A stretch of DNA of 64,000 nucleotides from Nostoc sp. S4 (GTDB lineage: Bacteria; Cyanobacteriota; Cyanobacteriia; Cyanobacteriales; Nostocaceae): positions 1-64,000 of the forward strand of contig JAQYWR010000006.1 of NCBI GenBank assembly GCA_029379225.1. The letters are read 5' to 3'. Below are positions 50,448 through 59,503 of the stretch, piece after piece; within the stretch, counting starts at the first letter, position 1; the number at the start of each line of letters is the position of its first letter. The notes beneath the pieces are model-generated. The model saw only the letters and a program-made list of their open reading frames with translations. It did no database searches and had not been told where the DNA came from. The position numbers and the translations under genes are program-made.

Positions 50448-50520
50448 CGAGCGCGGCAGGACTCGAACCTGCGACCGATTGCTTAGAAGGCAATTGCTCT
50501 ATCCACTGAGCTACGCGCCC
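50448..50520 (-). tRNA. tRNA-Arg (UCU)
   Basis: The reverse complement folds into a full cloverleaf. The acceptor GGGCGCG pairs with CGCGCTC (one G-U), the D arm is GCTC/GAGC, and the anticodon stem ATTGC/GCAAT encloses CTTCTAA, giving anticodon TCT at 50485-50487. The T arm contains GGTTCGAGTCC. No CCA is encoded. No integrase is adjacent. Confidence 0.96.
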
Positions 50521-50880
50521 AAAACAATATATTGGCTCCTAGAAGGAGTCATCTAAATTATTATATCGTTTTGTGCGACTTAGAAGCAATGGAAAATTGC
50601 AGATTTATCACTAGCAAGGCTAAGATCCAAGTCGCTAGTTATCAATCTACCCTAAAAACGAAACAGATGGCGTATTGGTTAGATATATTGTGTTCTCAAG
50701 GGGTTGTTTACCCTCAGCCGAGTTCTTTTAGGCAGCTTAGTCTGATGAAGTATGTAGCGATCCGCTCGTTTCTACCCATTTTTACAGCACCCTAGGTAAT
50801 TTCAGCCTTGGCGATGCTGTCAAATGCCATTATATATTCCATATTAAAAATGCCCCTGTGAGGAGTTATTTGCGAGTGCC
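50521..50880. other. Gene-free region after tRNA-Arg
   Basis: This 360-bp stretch precedes a plus-strand gene. An open frame at 50532-50795 begins with TTG, has no ribosome binding site and no sensible domain, so I do not call it. The leader of the following gene contains GAGGAG at 50859-50864, 16 bp before its start codon. Confidence 0.4.
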
Positions 50881-51543
50881 ATGTTTATTCTCAAACGGCA
50901 GGATGTTGAAATATCAAGCATTCAGCACCCAAAACGGGATCAGCAAGTGCCGATCCTAGATTATCAAGGGCAAACTTTTCGCTTGATTAGTGTCTTCAAA
51001 GCTAGTCAAGAAGAAGAAGCTAGAGCCTTATGGAGAGAATTAACGGATAACCGGGGTAAAGCCTGTGTCTTGCTAGAAGAACCGGAACGTTTCACTGTTT
51101 GGGGTAAAATCCGTTTAGAACAGTTGGGTAATGACACAGGTGGTAGTCATGGCAAGACGGGGATTTTGATCCAAGGGAGTATTTTACTGCTGCAAGGTGT
51201 TTATATCGATATTGAAGAGTTTTTGGGTGCAAGGCAAGCTGCATTATTTGAGAAAGATGTTGCGGAGGTATTCCAGCAAAAGCAATTTCCCCCAGCATCC
51301 CCTTCAGATACAGTTAAATCTTTGATATCTACTAACCCTTTGCTTGCAGCCAAACTGCCTCCTTGGCAAGAAAATCACGTAGTTATCCTTTTGCAAGAAT
51401 TGCATCGATTAGGAAAGGCACATTTTGGCAATGCCAACTTTACCAAACAAGTAATTTATAAGTTAGAAGATATGCCAGAAAGCGAGCGATCGCTGTTTAT
51501 CAGTTGGCTAAATCAATCAGCAGTGGGTAAACTATGGCAGTAG
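50881..51543 (+). CDS. Conserved cyanobacterial protein of unknown function (Npun_F0813-like)
   Basis: This 220-residue soluble protein contains LDYQGQTFRLISVFKASQEE, then ACVLLEEPERFTVWGKIRLE, ILIQGSILLLQGVYIDIEEF and the C-terminal SLFISWLNQSAVGKLW. It matches a family found across filamentous cyanobacteria with no assigned function. The middle (about residues 105-175) is helical. It is followed at 137 bp by a membrane protein gene on the same strand. No motif suggests an enzymatic reaction. Confidence 0.75.
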   Translation: MFILKRQDVEISSIQHPKRDQQVPILDYQGQTFRLISVFKASQEEEARALWRELTDNRGKACVLLEEPERFTVWGKIRLEQLGNDTGGSHGKTGILIQGSILLLQGVYIDIEEFLGARQAALFEKDVAEVFQQKQFPPASPSDTVKSLISTNPLLAAKLPPWQENHVVILLQELHRLGKAHFGNANFTKQVIYKLEDMPESERSLFISWLNQSAVGKLWQ

Positions 51544-51680
51544 TTTGGATTTTTCAAAAATTTCTTACTTTTGGTACTTGCTTTTGGTGTTTGATTGTGT
51601 ATTATTTGCTAGACAAACTGCTAACTATACAATCTTTTAATTCAAAATACTGCCAGAGTGCATCTACATAGTCAAGCCTT

Positions 51681-52532
51681 ATGAATAACTCTTACAACAA
51701 TTCCTTGGTTTTTAAATCTATTTTCACCACTCAGAACATTGTTTTGGCTAATATTGGTTGGGGCGTACTGGCACTGCTATACTTTTTATTGTTTAGTGCC
51801 AAAATTCCCGCAGCAGATGGCATAGAAAGTCGAGCCGAGTGGTATGTGATTGGCACAAATATTTTTGAAGCCATAGCTTATTTGAGTGCCGGTATCTTAT
51901 GCTTGAGGAACTGGCTGAGTCCGCAAATAGTTAGTGGTCGAAATGTTTGGCTCTCAATTGGCTTAGGTATGCTTTCTTATTTCCTGGGAGGGATAATTTT
52001 TGGGTATACCGAAATCGTTTTAAAAGAAGAACCGGATGTGTCTTTAGGCGATATATTTTTTGTATTGACTTATCTATTCCTTGGCACAGGCATGATTTTA
52101 GCTGTGGCTTCCAGGCGAATCAATCTAGAAAAATGGCAGTGGCTAGTTGTGTTAGCAATTGCTCTATTCGGTAGTTTGTTGGCATGGTGGATTTCTATGC
52201 AACAGGAAACGCCCTCAGAACTGTTAGTCGCTATTTTGAATTGGTTTTACGTAGTTAGCGATGTAGTTCTATTAATTATTGCTACCACTCTGCTGTTAGC
52301 CTTTTGGGGAGGAAGAGTTTCCCAATCTTGGAGAATGATTGCCGCAGCGGCCTTTTCGCTCTACATTGCAGATATGTGGTTTAAATACGCCCAAGGTCCA
52401 AATTATCAAAGTGGGGAAATACTAGAAGTGTTTTGGGTATTTAGTGGAATGTTATTTGGTATGGGCGCTGCCCTAGAATATGACGCTTCACTGAGACGAA
52501 CGCGGCGTACCAGCACACGAAAACGAGCTTAG
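51681..52532 (+). CDS. Multi-pass membrane protein, cyanobacterial unknown
   Basis: This 283-residue protein has about seven to eight hydrophobic segments, for example IVLANIGWGVLALLYFLLFS (residues 16-36), GLGMLSYFLGGIIFGYTEI, WLVVLAIALFGSLLAWWI and VVLLIIATTLLLAFWGGR. The C-terminus is basic (SLRRTRRTSTRKRA), presumably cytoplasmic. I do not recognise a transport or enzyme signature. The following HTH gene starts about 20 bp after its stop codon, suggesting an operon. Confidence 0.75.
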   Translation: MNNSYNNSLVFKSIFTTQNIVLANIGWGVLALLYFLLFSAKIPAADGIESRAEWYVIGTNIFEAIAYLSAGILCLRNWLSPQIVSGRNVWLSIGLGMLSYFLGGIIFGYTEIVLKEEPDVSLGDIFFVLTYLFLGTGMILAVASRRINLEKWQWLVVLAIALFGSLLAWWISMQQETPSELLVAILNWFYVVSDVVLLIIATTLLLAFWGGRVSQSWRMIAAAAFSLYIADMWFKYAQGPNYQSGEILEVFWVFSGMLFGMGAALEYDASLRRTRRTSTRKRA

Positions 52533-52553
52533 CAAAGATTTTTGGTATCTACC

Positions 52554-53552
52554 GTGAGAAAATTAACAGATTCTGACAAACAAGAAATTCTCAAATTATA
52601 TCGAGAAAGTGCCGAAACTACCTCAACTTTGGCAGACCGCTATGGTGTGAGTAACTCGACAATTAGTCGTTTACTCAAAAGCACTTTGCCAGAAGATGAG
52701 TATGAATACTTGGTATCTTTAAAGCGGGCTGCAAGAACTCCTGAGGGTAGGGCACAGGTAAGCTATGAGCAGTTACCACTGCTGAGTCAACCACAGCCAG
52801 AAATCGAAGTTCCACCTAGTGATAGCCAGCCCAAAGTGGTAGAGGTTGAGCCACAGGTGCAACGTGTAGTAGAGGAAGAGGAACAACCTTACTCAGAAGA
52901 CACTGGCGAGTCAACTGCTGCTAGCAGATGGGTGCGGCGACGTTCCTCAGCTACGGAAAAACCGAAGCTACGAGTTACAGAGAAATCAGAAACTCCAGAA
53001 CCAAAGCCGATGGAAATAGCGAGTATCCCTAGTCCGATACTCAAGGATGAACGTCCAGAAGCGACTGTCATAGCACAGATGCTAGGAGAAGACTTGCTAG
53101 ACGAATCAGAGGATTTGGACGACTTAGAAGATGATGATTTAGAAGATGACGATTTTGAAGAGGAAGATGACGATTTAGAAGATGACTTTGATGAGCCAAG
53201 ACCTCTAGTTACAAGACGCAGACCAGGTGAAACATCAGTTCAAGTTTTACCATTATCAGTAGCCCATTTGCCGAAAACTTGCTATTTGGTAATTGACCGT
53301 TCCTCGGAATTAATTACGCGACCTCTAAAGGACTTTGGAGACTTAGGACAAATTCCTAACTTGGAAACTCAGCAAAGAACTCTACCGGTGTTTGATAATC
53401 ATCGCGTAGCCAAGCGCTTCTCAACCAAACGCGATCGCGTGATTAAAGTCCCCGATAGTAAAATGCTCCATAAAGCCCGTACTCATCTCCAAGCCAAGGG
53501 AATCACACGACTGTTAATTGATGGTCAAGTGTACTCTTTATCTACCGTTTAA
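52554..53552 (+). CDS. HTH protein with a long acidic segment
   Basis: The N-terminus (RKLTDSDKQEILKLYRESAE, then TLADRYGVSNSTISRLLKST) is a classic homeodomain-like HTH as in transposase and resolvase DNA-binding domains. The middle (about residues 75-180) is Pro/Glu-rich. Residues about 180-220 are almost purely acidic (repeats of D-D-L-E-D-D). The C-terminus (LPLSVAHLPKTCYLVIDRSS, VYSLSTV) is a compact conserved domain. It is not a transposase, because there is no catalytic core. The start is taken at GTG 52554; a TTG at 52542 is also in frame. It probably forms an operon with the membrane protein upstream. Confidence 0.75.
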   Translation: MRKLTDSDKQEILKLYRESAETTSTLADRYGVSNSTISRLLKSTLPEDEYEYLVSLKRAARTPEGRAQVSYEQLPLLSQPQPEIEVPPSDSQPKVVEVEPQVQRVVEEEEQPYSEDTGESTAASRWVRRRSSATEKPKLRVTEKSETPEPKPMEIASIPSPILKDERPEATVIAQMLGEDLLDESEDLDDLEDDDLEDDDFEEEDDDLEDDFDEPRPLVTRRRPGETSVQVLPLSVAHLPKTCYLVIDRSSELITRPLKDFGDLGQIPNLETQQRTLPVFDNHRVAKRFSTKRDRVIKVPDSKMLHKARTHLQAKGITRLLIDGQVYSLSTV

Positions 53553-53569
53553 TGGGCATGAGGCAAATA

Positions 53570-53700
53570 GGGAGTGTGGGAGGTGTGGGAGGATGGGGAA
53601 CAAATGCAGGTGTGGGAGGAAAAGGAGGTGTGGGAGGATGGGGAAGAAATCTTGCTCCCCTCTCTCCCCACACTCCCCACACTCCCCACACTTCCGTATC
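53570..53700. repeat. GTGTGGGAG-type inverted repeat between convergent genes
   Basis: The left half repeats GTGTGGGAGG several times; the right half repeats CCCCACACT. The halves are complementary, so the transcript from either side could form a long hairpin. It lies between the ends of the HTH gene and the ADP-ribosylglycohydrolase gene and probably acts as a two-way terminator. Open frames through it on both strands are artefacts of low complexity. Confidence 0.6.
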
Positions 53701-53720
53701 TCCTCATCTTCCCAGTCCCT

Positions 53721-54668
53721 TCAACTATAAACAGCCCTGCCAAAACGCTCTGCCAAGTAAATAATGTCCTGTTTGCGGGCAATTTGATTTATCCATTGTC
53801 GGGGAATATTTTCCACGCCGTAGTAAATTCCTGCTAACCCACCGGTGACCGCGGCGGTAGTATCTGTATCTCCGCCTAAGTTAATAGCTTTTAGTACCGC
53901 TTCAGAGTAAGATGAGCTATTTAACAAACACCACAGGGATGACTCTAAGGTATCAATCACATAGCCACCAGAATTAATCTCTTCTACTGGTAACTTGGCA
54001 ATCTCACCACTGAAAACTCTACCAAAATGGGGCTTTTCTAACAAAAATTCCCGCACCGAATAAATTGTTTGGGTTTGGATATCTTGTAATCCTTGGAGAT
54101 AAGCGCTTTGAGGGTCAGCGCCTTCGAGCAAAGACACTGCAATACTAATATAAATGCCACAGGCCATTTGCGATCGCACATGGGCATGAGTAATCGCCGA
54201 AACATCATGCACCCGCGCCAGCAATTCCCCTAAAGTTAAACTTCTGTGACAATAAGCCATTGGCAAGATTCGCATCAAAGAACCGTTGCCATTACTATTT
54301 TCAACTTTGCCGCCCGCCTGATGGGGTACAACTCCCTGTTTCAGGCGCATTAATGCTGTATGAGTGGTTTGACCAATATCAAAGACATCACCACGGGGAG
54401 TCCAATAAGCTTCCTTGTACCAGCGCCAGAAGGAATTAGCTATCGCCTCCAGTGAATACCCTCTACAAAGACTTTCTGCCAAGCAAAAGCTCAACGAACT
54501 GTCATCTGACCAAGTTCCTGGCGGTTGATTCCATGTGCCATAACCCAACATTCTTGTCACCGGAGATTTTACTCGTTCTGCACGGCTAGTAAACTCCACT
54601 GGCACACCCAATGCATCACCGACACATAAACCCATCAAACCAGACAACGTTTTTGCAGCGGTTAGCAT
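53721..54668 (-). CDS. ADP-ribosylglycohydrolase family protein
   Basis: This 315-residue ARH-fold protein has GLCVGDALGVPVEF near residue 15, the metal motif TWSDDSSLSFCLAE near 72, and the C-terminal metal site NLGGDTDTTAAVTGGLAG near 272. All Mg-binding aspartates appear present, so activity in removing ADP-ribose from proteins (or a related substrate) is likely. It is a single gene; no ADP-ribosyltransferase is nearby. Confidence 0.94.
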   Translation of the reverse strand: MLTAAKTLSGLMGLCVGDALGVPVEFTSRAERVKSPVTRMLGYGTWNQPPGTWSDDSSLSFCLAESLCRGYSLEAIANSFWRWYKEAYWTPRGDVFDIGQTTHTALMRLKQGVVPHQAGGKVENSNGNGSLMRILPMAYCHRSLTLGELLARVHDVSAITHAHVRSQMACGIYISIAVSLLEGADPQSAYLQGLQDIQTQTIYSVREFLLEKPHFGRVFSGEIAKLPVEEINSGGYVIDTLESSLWCLLNSSSYSEAVLKAINLGGDTDTTAAVTGGLAGIYYGVENIPRQWINQIARKQDIIYLAERFGRAVYS

Positions 54669-55044
54669 TATTCAATCTCCAAGAATTGCTAAAAATTAAC
54701 TTTATAGATTTACTCTATAGTTTGTTGCCACAGATGCTACAGGCTACTTTTTTATCCTATGTAAAATGTTTAGTTAGACTCAGTTGACTGTGTGTTATTG
54801 GAATAGATTTAGACTAATTTTTAGTTCCCCTAGTTATGCCACTTTAATAAGCGTCTCTTTTTTAGTTAAAAAACTTGAATTTAAAAAATTATAAGTATAA
54901 TTATAATATTTTTTTAGTTTTTTTGAATTCATCGCTCTAAAATTTTTGCATCAATCGCAACAGCTACTTAAGAAAATTCTAGAATGAACTGGAACATTTT
55001 TACTGAGTTATCGACTGAGAATATAACAGTAAAAAATACAAAAC
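54669..55044. other. AT-rich gene-free region
   Basis: This 376-bp region between two divergent genes contains no frame or repeat of note. It is strongly AT-rich around 54850-54920. It must hold promoters for the glycohydrolase and the secreted-protein gene. Confidence 0.4.
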
Positions 55045-55056
55045 TTGGTTAAATTT

Positions 55057-55599
55057 ATGCAACGTCTGTTAAAGTATTTTCTGACAATTTCTGCATTATC
55101 TTCTTTAATAGTTACTCCTATTTTTCTATCAACGGATCGAGCTTCTGCGGAAACCCAAAAGGGTACTGATGCTAGTTATGTCGGTGCTGGTATTGCAGCT
55201 GGTGTCACTAGCGGTGGGCAAGCAGGCACTAATGATGATGCCACATTTGGTGGTAATGTCACAGGTCGCTTGAAATTAGGAAATACACCGTTTTCTGCAC
55301 GCGGTAATGTTCTTTGGAGTGATAAAACTAGTGCGATTATCCCAGAAGTTTCTTTCGATGTACCCATCGCTAATAAAACTAATGCTTATTTAACTGGTGG
55401 TTATTCTTTTGTAGAAAAAGATGGTTCACGAACTCCTATAGGCAACAGAGATGCAGTAGTAGTAGGTGCTGGTGTTGAATCGGAAGTTGCTAACAATTTC
55501 CTCCTCTATACTAATACCAAAGTAGGAATTAGTGCTTATCAAAATAGCGATACTCCTGCTGTTAGCATCAATGCTGGTATTGGCTATAGCTTCAAATAA
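55057..55599 (+). CDS. Exported protein with beta-barrel-like pattern, cyanobacterial unknown
   Basis: This is a 180-residue protein with a signal peptide (MQRLLKYFLTISALSSLIVT, cleavage probably after DRASA near residue 31). The mature part alternates polar and hydrophobic residues and is Gly-rich (GTDASYVGAGIAAGVTSGGQ, AYLTGGYSFVEKDG), ending SINAGIGYSFK. An aromatic C-terminal strand of this kind is typical of small outer-membrane barrels. I start at ATG 55057; a TTG at 55045 is less likely. Function unknown. Confidence 0.75.
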   Translation: MQRLLKYFLTISALSSLIVTPIFLSTDRASAETQKGTDASYVGAGIAAGVTSGGQAGTNDDATFGGNVTGRLKLGNTPFSARGNVLWSDKTSAIIPEVSFDVPIANKTNAYLTGGYSFVEKDGSRTPIGNRDAVVVGAGVESEVANNFLLYTNTKVGISAYQNSDTPAVSINAGIGYSFK

Positions 55600-55718
55600 A
55601 AGATGAGCAAAACTAATTATCAGTTCCCAAAGTTGAGATCTGAGTAAATCTTAGCTATGAATTCTGGCTAAGTGCAGAATCAAAAAACTTTCTTAGAGTC
55701 AAATATTGATAGTGCAAG

Positions 55719-55750
55719 GTAGGGTACACAGCAGTGCTACCCTACTTTTT
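55719..55750 (+). terminator. Strong hairpin plus T-run after the exported protein gene
   Basis: GTAGGGTA at 55719-55726 pairs with TACCCTAC at 55738-55745 and is followed by TTTTT, 119 bp after the stop codon. It is a convincing factor-independent terminator. The remaining 300 bp up to sir hold no gene; a short GC-rich palindromic patch (CCGGCCGG) lies at 55968-55975 within the sir leader. Confidence 0.75.
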
Positions 55751-56064
55751 GTGCGTACTTCAGGCAATTGAAAAGCACTATAGTTATAGATAAAAATTCC
55801 TTATTTCATTGAATTAATTAATTTTAATCATTGACTCGAACTCAGGAGTCTTGACTCGCTCTATACTTTACTCAGTACTAGGCACTCTCATGAACTGATT
55901 TTGAAGTGTTACATCACTGAGAAAGCCTGCTTTTGCCGTGTTAAAATTAATAGATTCCTCATTATTCCGGCCGGATTACCGGGGATATACTAGCCGAAAA
56001 GATATTTACATCTTGTTACTTCGGCGTCCACGAATGCTTTATTGAGAACACTATAACAACTCTC

Positions 56065-57981
56065 ATGGTTAAATCTGCTCCTCCCCCCGTCACTAGCCGT
56101 AAGCCTTCTAAAGTAGAAGTAATCAAAGAAAATAGTAATTTTTTACGTGAGCCTGTAGCAACTGAGATTCTTGAAGATACTACTCATTTTACTGAAAATG
56201 CTGTGCAACTGTTGAAGTTTCACGGCTCTTATCAACAGGATAACCGCGACAACCGCGCCAAGGGACAGGAGAAAGATTATCAGTTTATGCTGCGGACAAA
56301 AAATCCGGGTGGTTTAGTGCCACCGCAGCTGTATCTGGCTTTAGATAAATTGGCTGATGAGTATGGTAACCACACGTTACGAGCAACTACCCGTCAAGGT
56401 TTCCAGCTCCACGGAATTTTAAAGAAGAATCTCAAAACAGCAATTGCTACCATTGTCAAGAACTTGGGTTCGACTCTCGGAGCTTGTGGCGATATCAACC
56501 GCAATGTGATGGCACCACCAGCGCCGTTTAAAAATCGTCCAGATTACCAGTATGCTTGGGAATATGCTCAGAATATTGCTGACTTGCTTTCACCGCAAAC
56601 AGGCGCTTATTACGAAATTTGGTTAGATGGTGAAAAGGCAATTAGCGGCGAAGAAAATCCAGAGGTGACGGCAGCCCGATCGCGCAATGGTAATGGCACA
56701 ATCATTCATAACAACCCAGAACCGATTTACGGTACGCATTATATGCCGCGCAAGTTCAAAGTTTGCGTGACCATACCAGGAGATAATTCTGTTGATTTAT
56801 ATTCCCAAGACCTGACGTTGGTGGTAATTACCAACAAGAAGAAAGAATTAGAAGGATTTAATGTCTTTGCTGGCGGTGGCTTAGGTAGAACACACAATAA
56901 AGAAGAAACTTTCGCTAGGTTAGCAGATCCAATTTGTTATGTAGCCAAAGAAGATGTTTACGACATAGTGAAAGCGATTGTAGCTACCCAAAGAGATTAT
57001 GGCGATCGCACTGACCGCCGTCACGCCAGATTAAAATATCTCATCAATGATTGGGGTGTAGATAAATTCCGCACCCAAGTTGAGGAATACTTTGGCAAAC
57101 CAGTTGCAGCCTTCAAACCACTGCCAGAGTTTAAATATTACGACTTCCTTGGTTGGAACGAACAAGGCGATGGCAAGCTATTTTTAGGAATTTCCATTGA
57201 CAACGGTCGGATTAAAGATGAAGGTTCTCTGCAACTGAAAACTGCTTTGCGGGAAATTGTTGAGCAATTTAACTTGCACATCCGCCTGACGGCCAACCAT
57301 AACCTGATTTTTTACGATATCGAACCAGATAGCAAACAAGCAATTCAAGAAATTCTCAACGGTTACGGTGTCGTTTCTGACCCCAGTCAAATCGAACCTT
57401 TAGAACGGTATGCAATGGCTTGTCCTGCTTTGCCTACCTGCGGCTTAGCAATTACCGAATCAGAACGCGCAATACCGGGGATTTTGGAGCGAATTCGCGC
57501 TCTGTTGGATAAATTGGGTTTACAAAAAGACCATTTTGTGGTCAGGATGACAGGTTGTCCTAACGGCTGCGCTCGTCCCTACATGGCAGAATTAGGCTTT
57601 GTGGGTAGCGCTCCAGAAAGTTACCAATTATGGTTAGGAGGTTCGCCAAATCAGACACGATTGGCGCAGCCTTACGTCGATAAGCTGCACCATAACGACT
57701 TAGAAACCGTTTTAGAGCCAATTTTTGTTTACTTTAAAAAATCAAAGAAATCTAAAGAAAGCTTTGGTGATTTTTGCGATCGCGTTGGTTTTGATGCCAT
57801 CCGCGAATTTAGCGCCACCTACGAACCTAACACAGGCAATGGTGCGAACAAATCACGCCATCGGGTAAATCTGAAAGCTGATATTTATGGCAAGTTGAAG
57901 GAAGTATCCGAAAGCCAAGGTAAGCCAATGACTCAATTGGTGACTGAAGCCTTAGAAGCTTACTTCCAAAATCTTTCCTAA
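56065..57981 (+). CDS. sir: Ferredoxin-sulfite reductase with ribbon-helix-helix-like C-terminal tail
   Basis: This 638-residue siroheme and 4Fe-4S enzyme reduces sulfite to sulfide using ferredoxin. The duplicated reductase core is visible: [12 protein letters not shown] and [12 protein letters not shown] in the first half, then [18 protein letters not shown] near 452 and [20 protein letters not shown] near 495, which supply the cluster cysteines. After the catalytic part ends ([10 protein letters not shown]), a 45-residue tail reads [20 protein letters not shown] and [17 protein letters not shown]. This has the strand-helix-helix shape of RHH DNA-binding proteins. The plant enzyme is known to bind chloroplast DNA, so the tail may be relevant. 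It is followed by a 12-bp-stem hairpin. Confidence 0.96.
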   Translation: MVKSAPPPVTSRKPSKVEVIKENSNFLREPVATEILEDTTHFTENAVQLLKFHGSYQQDNRDNRAKGQEKDYQFMLRTKNPGGLVPPQLYLALDKLADEYGNHTLRATTRQGFQLHGILKKNLKTAIATIVKNLGSTLGACGDINRNVMAPPAPFKNRPDYQYAWEYAQNIADLLSPQTGAYYEIWLDGEKAISGEENPEVTAARSRNGNGTIIHNNPEPIYGTHYMPRKFKVCVTIPGDNSVDLYSQDLTLVVITNKKKELEGFNVFAGGGLGRTHNKEETFARLADPICYVAKEDVYDIVKAIVATQRDYGDRTDRRHARLKYLINDWGVDKFRTQVEEYFGKPVAAFKPLPEFKYYDFLGWNEQGDGKLFLGISIDNGRIKDEGSLQLKTALREIVEQFNLHIRLTANHNLIFYDIEPDSKQAIQEILNGYGVVSDPSQIEPLERYAMACPALPTCGLAITESERAIPGILERIRALLDKLGLQKDHFVVRMTGCPNGCARPYMAELGFVGSAPESYQLWLGGSPNQTRLAQPYVDKLHHNDLETVLEPIFVYFKKSKKSKESFGDFCDRVGFDAIREFSATYEPNTGNGANKSRHRVNLKADIYGKLKEVSESQGKPMTQLVTEALEAYFQNLS

Positions 57982-58011
57982 GCTGGAAAATTGAAGATAA
58001 TGAAATCAAAT

Positions 58012-58041
58012 AGAGACACAGATAAATTCATCTGTGTCTCT
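58012..58041. terminator. Hairpin after sir
   Basis: AGAGACACAGAT at 58012-58023 and ATCTGTGTCTCT at 58030-58041 form a perfect 12-bp stem with a 6-nt loop, 31 bp after the sir stop codon. The run that follows (GTTGCC) is not T-rich, so termination efficiency is uncertain. Confidence 0.5.
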
Positions 58042-58065
58042 GTTGCCTAGTCTTAATACTCAACT

Positions 58066-58707
58066 ATGGTAACCACAGCAAAATTTGCAGAAACTAGGGA
58101 TGTGCTGCAAAACATCAGCTGGCAAACATTCAAAGCTATGCTGGCAGATATGGGATGCCAGCGGAATAAAAGGCTAGCTTATGACAACGGAATAGTAGAA
58201 ATTATGACGCCGTTGATGCCACATGAGAACTCAAACCGTCTGATTGAGGGTTTTGTTCTTGTGCTATGTGAAGAATTTGGTTTAGAAGTTAAAAGCGCTG
58301 GCTCGTTGACTATGACGCGGGATGATTTAGAGCAAGCAGCCGAGCCGGACAGTAGTTATTATATCCAAAACGAATTGTTAGTCCGGAACAAAGAAAATAT
58401 TGACCTGAATATAGACCCACCACCAGACTTGGTATTAAAAGTAGAATATCCCAGATCCAAAATAAACAAGTTAATCCTTTATGCTGCAATGGGAGTCCCA
58501 GAATTCTGGCGGTATAACGGAACTGTGTTGAGAATTTACACCCTCAACAATGGGCAATATTCCCAGAGCCAAAGCAGTCCAACTTTTGCGCCTGTGCTAG
58601 TGACAGAGATTACGCAATTTATTCAACAAAGCAAGAAAATAGGACAAATAGCAGCAACTTGTGCTTTTCGTTGCTGGGTTAGACAGCAGATGTCTACAGC
58701 AAAATAG
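58066..58707 (+). CDS. Uma2 family (DUF820) putative nuclease
   Basis: This intact 213-residue member has the N-terminal ISWQTFKAMLADMGCQRNKR, the strand GIVEIMTPLMPHENSNRLIE, the central AEPDSSYYIQNELLV, and the catalytic-like strand PPDLVLKVEYPRSKINKLIL with the E-x-x-x-x-x-K pattern. It then has GVPEFWRYNGTVLRIYTL. The C-terminus (AFRCWVRQQ) is the usual tail of this subgroup. It starts 25 bp beyond the sir hairpin and ends 13 bp before rsmE, so it may be co-transcribed with rsmE. The role of the family is unknown. Confidence 0.92.
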   Translation: MVTTAKFAETRDVLQNISWQTFKAMLADMGCQRNKRLAYDNGIVEIMTPLMPHENSNRLIEGFVLVLCEEFGLEVKSAGSLTMTRDDLEQAAEPDSSYYIQNELLVRNKENIDLNIDPPPDLVLKVEYPRSKINKLILYAAMGVPEFWRYNGTVLRIYTLNNGQYSQSQSSPTFAPVLVTEITQFIQQSKKIGQIAATCAFRCWVRQQMSTAK

Positions 58708-58720
58708 TTTATTTAGAAAA

Positions 58721-59449
58721 ATGTCTCAACTGCAAAGAATTGCGATCGCACCCTCTCAACTCGAGCAACAGCAAATTTTACTCACCAAAGAACAGCAACA
58801 TTACCTAGTGCGGGTGTTGCGCTTGCGTGAAGGCGATCGCTTTATTGCAATGGACGGTAAAGGAAAATCTTGGTTGGCGCAGTTAGCAGGAGAACAAGCG
58901 CAAGTTTTAGAACTACTAACAGTAGAAACAGAATTACCTGTAACAATTACGCTGATGGTGGCGTTACCCAAAGGCAATGGATTCGATGAAGTTGTGCGCT
59001 GTTGTACGGAATTGGGAGTAACTTGTATTGCACCAGTATTGAGCGATCGCACTTTGCTTCATCCCAGTTCTCAAAAACTCGAACGCTGGCGGCGCATTGC
59101 AGCAGAAGCCGCCGAGCAATCAGAACGCTCATTCGTACCCACAATTTTAGAACCTGTTACTTTTAGCACGAGTTTGTCATCAGTCATTGGCCATTTGTCA
59201 TTGGCCAATAGCCAACAATATATTTGTGTCGCGCGTGGTGACTTTCCCCATTTAAAAGATTGCTTAGAACACAAAGGGCAAGAAACAATTGTCATTGCTA
59301 CTGGCCCAGAAGGCGGATGGACAAAACAAGAAATTGAAAATGCGATTGCAGTTGGATTTCAACCTGTTTCCCTTGGTCGTCGCATCCTCAGAGCAGTCAC
59401 AGCACCAGTGGTAGCATTATCCTTGATTACCGCAGCTTGTGAAGTATAA
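58721..59449 (+). CDS. rsmE: 16S rRNA (uracil-1498-N3)-methyltransferase
   Basis: This 242-residue SPOUT-class methyltransferase modifies U1498 of 16S rRNA. The N-terminal PUA-like domain contains QQHYLVRVLRLREGDRFIAM. The knotted domain has ALPKGNGFDEVVRCCTELGV, then SERSFVPTI, and the C-terminal SAM loop IATGPEGGWTKQEIENA followed by LGRRILRAVTAPVVALSLI. I start at ATG 58721 (MSQLQRIAIAPS), not at the upstream frame opening. Between the two knot motifs an STRR-like repeat encodes an in-frame insert (SLSSVIGHLSLANSQ), which is unusual for a housekeeping enzyme. Confidence 0.94.
   Translation: MSQLQRIAIAPSQLEQQQILLTKEQQHYLVRVLRLREGDRFIAMDGKGKSWLAQLAGEQAQVLELLTVETELPVTITLMVALPKGNGFDEVVRCCTELGVTCIAPVLSDRTLLHPSSQKLERWRRIAAEAAEQSERSFVPTILEPVTFSTSLSSVIGHLSLANSQQYICVARGDFPHLKDCLEHKGQETIVIATGPEGGWTKQEIENAIAVGFQPVSLGRRILRAVTAPVVALSLITAACEV
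59173..59213. repeat. STRR-like repeat embedded in the rsmE coding sequence
   Basis: TTTGTCATCAGTCATTGGCC followed by ATTTGTCATTGGCCAATAGCC shows the TCATTxG heptamer pattern found between leuC and leuD and in many cyanobacterial intergenes. Here it lies in frame within rsmE, encoding a Ser/Leu-rich loop. Confidence 0.65.
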
Positions 59450-59503
59450 ATGAGTTATGGCTCACGTCTGTGCGTGAGATATTTCTCTAGCGTGGATTGA
59501 AAC

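Noticed and set aside
50532..50795. 87-residue plus-strand open frame after tRNA-Arg
   Set aside because: TTG start, no ribosome binding site, no recognisable domain, unusual composition.
52542..53552. Transposase gene
   Set aside because: Only the HTH is transposase-like; there is no DDE or HUH core and no inverted ends.
53518..53837. Several overlapping open frames on both strands
   Set aside because: They read through the GTGTGGGAG / CCCCACAC inverted repeat and have low-complexity products.
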